Assembly: GCA_963693365.1 (NCBI GenBank)
Contig: CAVNZM010000001.1
Location: forward strand, 1,736,001 to 1,800,000
Source: Amoebidium appalachense
Lineage: Eukaryota > Ichthyosporea
Length of the DNA stretch: 64,000 nt
Direction of reading: 5' to 3'
The translations under genes and the position numbers were made by a program. Below are positions 57,081-64,000 of the stretch, piece by piece (position 1 is the stretch's first letter; every line of letters begins with the position of its first letter). The notes under the pieces were generated by a model that was not told the DNA's origin, did no database searches, and saw only the letters and a list, made by a program, of their open reading frames with translations.

Positions 57081-58077
57081 ACTCTCCACCATCGCATCCC
57101 TGCCTTACCCCACAACCATTTTAATCTTCCATTACCCCCCCCCCCCCCCCCCCCCCCTCCCCCCCCCCACCACCACCCCCTGAAAAAAAAATGAAAAAAA
57201 AAAAAAAAAGAAAAAGAAAAGAAAGAAAGAAAGAAGGAGAGAAAAAAAATGAAAGAACGAACTGCCATGCACCCACACACCCTCCACCCTCCCCCCACCG
57301 ATGTAACCGCGAGGAACAAAACACCTGCCGCACTAACCTCCTGGGACAACACGGGAGAGCAGACTCAGACCACGCTGGCGCCGGGGGGGTGATGTTGGGC
57401 TAGAAACCTCAACCGGTGTGGGTGCAGGCGTGGGGGCAGGGGCTGGGCTTTGAACTGCGGAATAAACACGCAAGTTTTAGTGATTCCACAGTTTCCCCCT
57501 TAGTGGTTTCGTGTGTGTAAGGTATTTTCTCTGCCCAGCTTTGTGAAAAGGTGGTGGTGGGTGGGTGGGGGGAGAGGGGCAGGAGGGGGGAAGGAGGAGG
57601 GGGGGGGGGGGGGGGGGGGGAGGGGGGGGGGGGGGCTGGCACCGCGACAGACTGGTTTAAGTGCAACCGGGCGCACACGTGACCTGCACAAGCAGGCTGC
57701 TACACACACTGATGGCCAAGAAAAGAATACGGAGAGAAAGGCGATATCGAAAACCTGACCTTAGATAGTTGTAAGTGTTCACTAAGTGGGGGCGTTGATG
57801 GTGATCTGGTTGCTTTGATTCTTGTGTGCAGAGGGTTGAGGGTTTTTGTGAATTTGCAGGGAAAAGGGACGGCAGCAGCGCCAGGAAAACTGAGGGGGGA
57901 GGGGGGGGGGGGGGGGAGGGGGGGGGGTAGGTGGGTGGGTGGGTGGGGGGGGGGGGGGGGGGGAGCTGGAATCGGAGATGAGACATGGCTAAGTTGGAGA
58001 GGGATTAGAGAAGATGGCTTTACCTTCCTCAGGCACGCGCCCAGCATCAGGAATGATTGATGTGCGGTGGCGGGGAG
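56285..58077 (-). CDS. MARK/PAR-1-like kinase, 3' part with KA1 domain (truncated by copia)
   Basis: The last exon (56739-56285) encodes a Thr/Pro-rich linker, KKPRSLRFAFSVSTTS, EEILMRLEKQLTTMF and the KA1 core WEMEVCRVAQLSMHGVRFKR, ending VMKAL and TGA. This is the membrane-binding KA1 domain of MARK/PAR-1/Kin1 kinases, which regulate polarity and microtubules. The exon before (57454-57338, acceptor tttattccgcag, donor gttagt) is open and in phase, Pro/Ser-rich. Further candidate exons are 57889-57760 and, joined by a 13- or 16-nt microexon ending at 57684, they keep phase. A piece at 58077-58024 ends with a gtaaag donor and abuts the LTR. The kinase and UBA domains are not in the window; they should lie beyond the element. 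Confidence 0.75.
57338..57454 (-). CDS. MARK-like penultimate exon
   Basis: 117 nt, phase 1 in and out. Encodes QSPAPAPTPAPTPVEVSSP and RQRGLSLLSRVVPG, a low-complexity spacer that joins VIPAPDHKSALKP of the last exon. A seven-C run inside is in frame. Confidence 0.7.
57760..57889 (-). CDS. MARK-like upstream exon (tentative)
   Basis: 130 nt between acceptor cccccctcag and donor gtcagg. Two frames are open; the Ser/Thr/Pro-rich one (SFPGAAAVPFPCKFTKTLNP) ends in phase 0 and connects through a microexon to the next exon. Confidence 0.4.
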
Positions 58078-59012
58078 TGTTATAATACGTAGTATTTACA
58101 TATTGTAAGATCTTCTCAGTTCGTGTTATGTTTTCATTCATTTACTTAATGAAAAAGATGTGCTCCTTGTACGTAAATTATGACATCGATCTCCAGTGTA
58201 TTTGAGTACTTGTAATCGTGTTGTGTCGGCTATATTCGTGTGTTTAGATATCGATTACAGCAACTGATTATAGGTACACGAGTCTACCCAGTGAGGGAGA
58301 CACGTGTACATGTTATGTGTACATGAATATCTTCGGTTATAACTGTGTTTTGCTGTTCGTGTTTTCTGTCCTGCTTTCTTTTCTTTTTCCTCTTTCTTCG
58401 TCTTTTCTTTTCTCTTTCTTTCTTCTCTTGTTTCCTTTCATTTAATTATATTTCTCTCTCACTAATATACGTTGAGTAGATTTATATTACTCGTTATGTT
58501 TTGATTGGTAGAAAAACACTTAGGTTACACTTTAGCTTGTCAGGTATGATTCATAGCTTAGTCAACCACTTTTGTTTTGTGTGTTGCCGTACTATATCCA
58601 ATCAGTGGACTTAGTCAGAAAATGTCTGAGTCTTTGTAGCCGATGATAGGTTAGAAACACCACCTCTTTCCTCGTTACTCTTCACCTCTTTTCTTTCTTA
58701 TAGCTGTGACCTATGGTGTGTGTTCCCGCGTCTCCGGATCTATCCGGGAAATAATCAGTTAATTATGATTGGTTATTTTAGACATAGATCTGATTTCCGA
58801 CTGGTCGGAAATCATGTATGGATTTAACTTAAGGGAATTTCAGGTATTTATTAGCGATCAAAATAAATTGAGTTCAGTCGTGTCTAAACATTGATGTCTG
58901 TTGTGTACACTGCTCCGATCGTTCCGTGTTTTGTTGTTGTGTGTGTCTGTGGTGTTTTCACACTGCACCACTGTGTCTCTGCTTACATCCTAAATACTTA
59001 TAGAATTTAACA
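58078..59012 (+). repeat. 5' LTR
   Basis: Begins TGTTATAATACG and ends TTTAACA (TG...CA type), 935 bp. Contains a palindrome TTTCCGACTGGTCGGAAA at about 58795. The R/U5 half is shared with the remnant at 14.7-15.2 kb. Confidence 0.92.
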
Positions 59013-59031
59013 GGTTATGCAGCCCTTTTGC
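59013..59031 (+). promoter_or_regulatory. candidate primer-binding site
   Basis: GGTTATGCAGCCC begins directly after the LTR. Its first seven bases equal the reverse complement of the initiator tRNA-Met anticodon loop (CATAACC), which suggests priming by a tRNA half-molecule as in Drosophila copia; the rest matches poorly. Confidence 0.4.
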
Positions 59032-59074
59032 ACGCTCCCTACACACATCTAGAACTCGCGCTCGTTTTTCAATC

Positions 59075-59833
59075 ATGGATCCAAACAAAACTGGCGTAAA
59101 CAAAATCACCATGTGGAAAGGTGAAGGGAAGACTGGTCCCGATAGCAAAACTACCTATTTTCAATGGGAAATCATTTTTCTCGGCATGATGACCGGCACT
59201 AAAGGTGTCCGACTCGTGGATGTTGTCCTTGCTGACAACTACGTCCCCCCTACCACCGTCGCGGTTGACGGTGAACCCCCCTTCTATGGCTACGGCACTA
59301 CCGCGGAACTCAAAGAGGCCCGCAATTGCCTCCTGCTCCATATGATACAGAACATCGACCCTTCCGTCCTCACCACCGTTGCCCAGTACCGTATTGGCAT
59401 GGACCCTGAACGGGCCATGTGGAAATTCCGTCAACACTATCTCCAAGGCAAACCCGATCAGATCCGCATCCTTCACCGTCAGTGGGATGCCTGTGCCCTT
59501 CAGCCCGGTGAATCATTCACCACCTACCTGAGCCGTCTGCAGACCATCGTGAACCAGCTCCAGTCTCTCCAAGATGAGTCCATTCACTTCACTCGTCTAG
59601 CTGAGAAGTTCTTCAATGAACTCACCACCAGAGACGACCTCACCCCTGAGTTCAATCGTCTTATCGAAGACTATCACTTCGGTGATAAGCTATTCCCCGA
59701 CTTCGAGTCCCTCCATAACCACGTCAAGGGCATCGAGTTACGTCAAGACCTCAAGATGCAACTCCGGAACAACCGTGCCCACCGTGCCTCCAAGTCCAGC
59801 ATGGCATTAAATGCCAGTGCTCCCCCCCCGTGA
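59075..59833 (+). CDS. copia gag (UBN2-type capsid)
   Basis: Begins at ATG 59075. 252 residues with the helical copia Gag core: AMWKFRQHYLQGKPDQI, ESFTTYLSRLQTIVNQLQSL and EKFFNELTTRDDLTPEFNRL. It ends at a TGA right after an eight-C run; the zinc knuckle continues in the next frame, so Gag-Pol needs a shift at the C-run or one base is missing or extra. Confidence 0.88.
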   Translation: MDPNKTGVNKITMWKGEGKTGPDSKTTYFQWEIIFLGMMTGTKGVRLVDVVLADNYVPPTTVAVDGEPPFYGYGTTAELKEARNCLLLHMIQNIDPSVLTTVAQYRIGMDPERAMWKFRQHYLQGKPDQIRILHRQWDACALQPGESFTTYLSRLQTIVNQLQSLQDESIHFTRLAEKFFNELTTRDDLTPEFNRLIEDYHFGDKLFPDFESLHNHVKGIELRQDLKMQLRNNRAHRASKSSMALNASAPPP

Positions 59834-62785
59834 TCTTCCTCGCCGTGACTTACGCACCCGACTTGACCGTACCTCTGGCACGGACCTCCGAACTCGTCTC
59901 TCCCGTCAGCACACCCGATCCCGTTCCCCCCACCGGCCTGCCTTCCGGTCCACGTCTCGTTCCCCCAGTCGTTCCCGTTTCTCGGGTTCCCGTCGTTCTG
60001 ATTCCCCGGCTCGTTCTAACACCCCGTCCGTGAAAGAATGCTCCTACTGCCACGAGCCTGATCACACGATCATCGATTGCCCTGAGCCGAAATGCCGTAT
60101 GTCCAGACACAACCGTTCCCGTCAAGGCAGTGAGAAATCTGTCTCCTTTGCTTTCTCGGCATACAATGCTAGCTCCGTCCCCGTGTCCTCCGACCCTGCC
60201 TGGGATTCCGGGTGCAACATGACTGTTTGCCCCACCCGTGAGTTCTTCCATGACCTCACTCCCCTTCCGACACCGACTCCCGTTGCTGCCTTCAATGGCA
60301 CCCCCGTCTTGGCCACTCACACCGGCCATATCGTCATCAACACCACCACCGACCATGGCACTACCACCCTAACCATTGAAGCCTACTACACCCCGTCTGG
60401 CCAAGCCTTCCTCATTTCAACATCCCAAGCTGCTGCCGAATACATCAAGGGTGATTTGAACGATGCCTCCACTCCGTCATTCCTCTTCGACCGACTCACC
60501 GGCCGTCATCTCGTCAACCTCCGTCTACACAACGGTCTGTATTACTTCAAGGACTACACCATTCAACCACCCACTCGTCCTGTGGCTCTGGCTGCCACTA
60601 CCAGTGTTAACCCATCCATCTGGCACCATCGTCTGGGGCACCGAGCTATGACCAGCATCAAGGACATGGTGAAACACGACCTTGTTATTGGTCTCCCCTC
60701 CTCTGTCCTCGACTGTGATGTTCCTGATTGTCATGGCTGCATTATGGGTAAGACCACCAAGGCTCCGTTCAGGGGTGACCGTCCTCACTCCAACATCCCC
60801 GGTCATGAATGGCATTGGGATTTTTTTGAGCCTACCACAACATCGTACGGAGGTTCCAAGGTTGCTCTCGTCACTGTCTGCCGTGCCTCTGGCCTCGTCA
60901 AGATCTACCCGATGGCCGACCGTACCACCACCCTGGATATTCTCACAGCTCACACCAACCTCGTTGCCACCCATGCCCCCTCCAAAGTTGGTGTTTACCA
61001 CTTCGACTCCGGCTCTGAGTTCACCTCCAAGGATACCCGTGCTTTTTGCCTCTCCCAGGGCATCAAGGCCAGCTATGCTCCGGTGGACTGCCCTCAACTG
61101 AACGGCTATGTTGAACGACGTATGCGGTTCCTCCAAGAGATTGTCCGTTGCCTCCTCCATCAAGTCCAAGATCAGTCTCTGTCTCCCAAACTGTGGGCTG
61201 AGGCCCTCCAACATGCCGCCTACATCATCAACGTCACCCCGTCCACGACTGCCAATGGTCGTACACCATTCGAGGTTTTCTACGGTGTCAAGCCCGACAT
61301 CTCCGAGCTCAAAGTGTTCGGTTGCCCTGCCTACACTCACGTGCCAGCCTCTAAACGGAACAAGCTGGCCCCCACCGTCAAACTCGGCATGTATATCGGC
61401 TATGATCTTCAATCACACTGCCACCGGATCTTCAATGCCACCACCCATCGTGTCGGCCTCTTCCGTGATGTGATTTTCGACGAATCAGCTTATCTCCCGT
61501 CCGACATTCCATCAACCCTTCCGACCCCCGACACCACTGCTACCTCGACCACCCCACCCCCCACAGTTGACACTGAAGATGATGTTTGTCTGGTGTACTC
61601 TGGCCCCCCTCCTGCCATCGTCGTTCCCCCGACACCCCCCCCACCGGCCCCCCTGCCCCCGTGCCCGTCCAGCCTGCCGACCCTCATCCTGCCCCTGGCA
61701 ACGTCACACCCATCCGACCCGGCTCCCCCGACAACTTCCACTCGGCCCCATCCAGCCCGGAGGTTGCCCCCCCTGCACTTCCGAACTTCCAAGTTCCCCC
61801 CCCCACCGTCTCCACCTACCCCGGTTCCTGCACCCCGTCGTTCTGCCCGTCTCCAGGGCAAGGTTGGACTTCAAGCCACCACCACCCTGCCAGTCCCCCC
61901 CGGTCCCCCCATCAACATCGACCAACTACCCAAACTTGTCCGTCAACTCTGTTCCGGACCCAATGGTGATCAGGTCAAGTCAGCCCTGACTGCTGAGTAT
62001 CAAGCCTTCGTCGACAAAGACATCTTTGAACTTCTTGACCCTCCCCCTGGTGCTAACATCGTCGGCTTCAAGTGGATTGTCTCCGAGAAAACTCTCAACT
62101 CGGCTGGTGACACCAAGATCAAGGCACGTGGTGTTGCTCAAGGCTTCAGTCAGCAATACGGTGTTGACTATGAGTTGATTGAGAGCCCTGTCATCCGTCC
62201 GGCTGCTCTCCGTGCCATCCTAGCTCTGGCCGTTGTTGAAGGTCATGACATACATCAACTCGACGTGTCTACGGCCTTTCTCAACAGCCCACTCACCGAG
62301 ACCATCTACATGAAACAACCCCCGGGATTCATCACCATGGCCACACTTGGCAAGGTCTGGAGACTCAAGAAAGCCCTGTACGGCCTCAAGCAAGCCTCCA
62401 AGGCTTGGTACGACTTCCTCGACGGCATTCTTCTTGCCCATGGCCTGACCCGTACTAAGACCGACCCGTGCATCTACCTCCGGTTCTTCCCCAACAACGA
62501 TGTGGTACGGGCTGGTAACTACGTCGATGACTCCACCATCACCAACACCCGGGGTTCTACTGCTGCCAGTGACCTGGCTGCCCACATCAGCAAGATGGCC
62601 AGCTGTCGTATGAGTCCATTTGACCGTATGCTCGGTGTTGATTTTAATCACTCTGATCCCCATCACCTCCACATGCACCAGAGGTCTTACATCATGGATA
62701 TCATCCACGACTTCAACCTCACCGATGCCAAGTCCAAGTCTACCCCCATCCCTGCAGGCACCACCGTCTCCCTGGCTGATTGCCC
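59834..62785 (+). CDS. copia pol: zinc knuckle, protease, integrase, reverse transcriptase
   Basis: Continues from gag in another frame. A CCHC knuckle (CSYCHEPDHTIIDC), the aspartic protease DSG, the integrase HHCC zinc finger (WHHRLGHRAM, CHGCIMGKTTK), the DDE core (HWDFFEP, FDSGSEF, GYVERRMRF), a Pro-rich spacer, then RT (FKWIVSEKTLN, KARGVAQGFSQQYGVDYE, IHQLDVSTAFLNSP, catalytic YVDD). Order PR-IN-RT is diagnostic of Ty1/copia. The frame is lost at a seven-C run (62782-62788) just after the RT. Confidence 0.92.
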
Positions 62786-63481
62786 CCCCAACCGTTCACC
62801 GTGCCCTACCGTGAGTTACTCGGCCGTCTCCTCTGGGTGGCACGGTGCACACGTCCCGACATTGCCTATGCCATCGGCTTCCTTGGTCGGTTCAGCACCA
62901 ACCCCGGCAAGACTCACTGGGACCTTCTCCGTCGTGTGGCCCGGTACCTGCTCGGCACCATTGACCTTGGCATTGACTACAAGTACTCGGCCACCCAGTC
63001 CCCCATACTCGAATGCTACACGGATGCTGACTTTGCTGGTTGTGCCGACAGCAAGAAGTCTACCACCGGCTACATTATCGTGTTTGCTGGTATGCCCGTC
63101 ATCTGGTACTCCAAGCTCCAGCCCATCACGGCCACCAGCACCACTGAAGCTGAGCTGATTGCTCTCAATGCTGGCACCCAAGAAGTTGCTTGGGTCCGTG
63201 ACCTCTTCAAGGAACTCGGCTGTCCCATGCTTGCTCCGACTCCGGTGTACTGTGACAACCAGTCGACCATTGCCATCGTCAACTCCACCGGCATCAAGCA
63301 CCGTACCAAACACATTGCCGTCCGGTATCACAACACCAAGGACTACATTGCCAGTGGGGACGTGGTTGTCCACTACGTTGAGTCAGCCCACAACTTAGCT
63401 GACATACTCACCAAACCCCTCCCCGGCCCGAGTCATGTCCACCATCGTGCTCGACTTTGTTTACCGGATATTGTGGATTGA
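62780..63481 (+). CDS. copia pol: RNase H
   Basis: In a different frame from the RT. Carries the RNase H residues: YTDADFAGCADSKKSTTGY, STTEAELIAL, VYCDNQSTIAI, RTKHIAVRYH and LADILTKPLP, ending TGA. Copy 2 has eight Cs at the junction and reads straight through RT to this sequence, so one C has been lost here or in the assembly. Confidence 0.9.
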   Translation: MPPQPFTVPYRELLGRLLWVARCTRPDIAYAIGFLGRFSTNPGKTHWDLLRRVARYLLGTIDLGIDYKYSATQSPILECYTDADFAGCADSKKSTTGYIIVFAGMPVIWYSKLQPITATSTTEAELIALNAGTQEVAWVRDLFKELGCPMLAPTPVYCDNQSTIAIVNSTGIKHRTKHIAVRYHNTKDYIASGDVVVHYVESAHNLADILTKPLPGPSHVHHRARLCLPDIVD

Positions 63482-63895
63482 CCCGACCTACTTCAAGAGT
63501 GATTTTCTCATGTGTACTACTTACTTTATCAACATCATTATATCATATGTATTGCCTTTGTGGGTATGCCCACTTAGGGTTTATATATAAGGTTTGACCC
63601 GTACCATCACTCTACTCTATCTTTCACTGGTTTAAAACCCAGTTAATCAAACACCGCCTATACACGTTATATATATTCGTTGTTTTTGCCCCGGTTCCTT
63701 CCCCCCCCCCCCCCCCCCCCTTCCCCCCCTTCCCCCCCCCCTTCCCCCCCCCCTCCCCCCCCCTTCTCCCCCCCCCCCCCCCCCCCGGGAAAAGTACACA
63801 CTTTCATTTTTTTTTCCGTTTCTGTTCTCAAGTGGGGAGATTTCACTAGTTCAGTGGGGATATGATAACACAAACTTCAAAGTCTTAAGTTGGGA
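63482..63895 (+). repeat. copia 3' untranslated part with C-rich tract
   Basis: AT-rich, then poly-C/CCCTT at 63701-63786, then a purine-rich AAGTTGGGA just before the 3' LTR, a candidate polypurine tract. The C-tract inside a young element shows such tracts can travel with or arise in it. Confidence 0.7.
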
Positions 63896-64000
63896 TGTTA
63901 TAATACGTAGTATTTACATATTGTAAGATCTTCTCAGTTCGTGTTATGTTTTCATTCATTTACTTAATGAAAAAGATGTGCTCCTTGTACGTAAATTATG
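63896..64000 (+). repeat. 3' LTR (first 105 bp)
   Basis: Identical over its visible length to 58078-58182; cut by the window end. Confidence 0.95.

Larger units (their letters stand above)
58078..64000 (+). mobile_element. Ty1/copia LTR retrotransposon (copy 1), nearly complete
   Basis: 5' LTR 58078-59012, gag, pol in copia order (protease, integrase, RT, RNase H), a C-rich stretch and the start of the 3' LTR at 63896, cut by the window end after 105 bp. Those 105 bp are identical to the 5' LTR, so insertion is recent. Coding frames are broken only at two C-runs. The element lies antisense to the MARK-like gene. The base string before the LTR is GGGAG; a matching target duplication would be expected beyond the window. 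Confidence 0.95.

Overview
The window is eukaryotic nuclear DNA. It has spliceosomal introns with consensus GT..AG boundaries, TATA and CRE promoter motifs, AATAAA sites, Ty1/copia retrotransposons and an extreme load of simple repeats: (GT)n/(CA)n, (CT)n, poly-G/poly-C and (ACTC)n. The recognisable proteins are a Rab11-FIP-type C-terminus, a MARK/PAR-1-type KA1 domain, a HECTD1-type F5/8C domain and a possible chromo-barrel. Together they point to an opisthokont, probably a unicellular holozoan with a repeat-swollen genome; this placement is inference.

Layout. 0-5 kb: low-complexity DNA with isolated candidate exons, one of a chromo-barrel type on the - strand at the left edge, and copies of a dispersed repeat that always abuts poly-G. 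5.2-7 kb: a decayed F-box/LRR gene (+). 10.6-11.4 kb: an intact single-exon F5/8C-domain gene (-) with CRE and TATA upstream. 14.7-16.4 kb: a deleted copia copy (-) running into a 500-base N gap. 17-21 kb: small inverted-repeat elements and a decayed C2H2 zinc-finger gene (+). 23.2-43.5 kb: one large + strand gene. 43.5-48.8 kb: intergenic DNA with an inverted-repeat element. 48.8-50.0 kb: an intact C2H2-like gene (-). 56.3-58.1 kb: the 3' end of a MARK-like kinase gene (-). 58.1-64 kb: a young, nearly complete copia element (+) cutting into the MARK-like gene and running off the window end.

The main result is the 20.3-kb gene at 23,225-43,532. It does not show as an open frame because its exons average 78 nt and lie between microsatellites. 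I assembled 19 exons by matching splice sites, phase and protein family; they give a continuous 493-residue frame ending TGA. Domain order is C2, a Ser-rich linker with basophilic kinase motifs, IPT/TIG domain 1, IPT/TIG domain 2 (closely resembling the Ral-binding TIG domain of exocyst Sec5/EXOC2), a coiled coil, and a class-I-like Rab11-binding FIP-RBD. C2 plus FIP-RBD is the class I Rab11-FIP plan. Inserting Sec5-like TIG domains would place a Rab11 effector and a possible Ral/exocyst module in one chain, an arrangement I do not know from any described protein.

Genome-level themes: (GT)n tracts start at or just after several splice donors and (CA)n tracts end exactly at several acceptors; poly-C/poly-G tracts mark the ends of dispersed repeats; two cellular genes are decayed, and copia frames break at C-runs.
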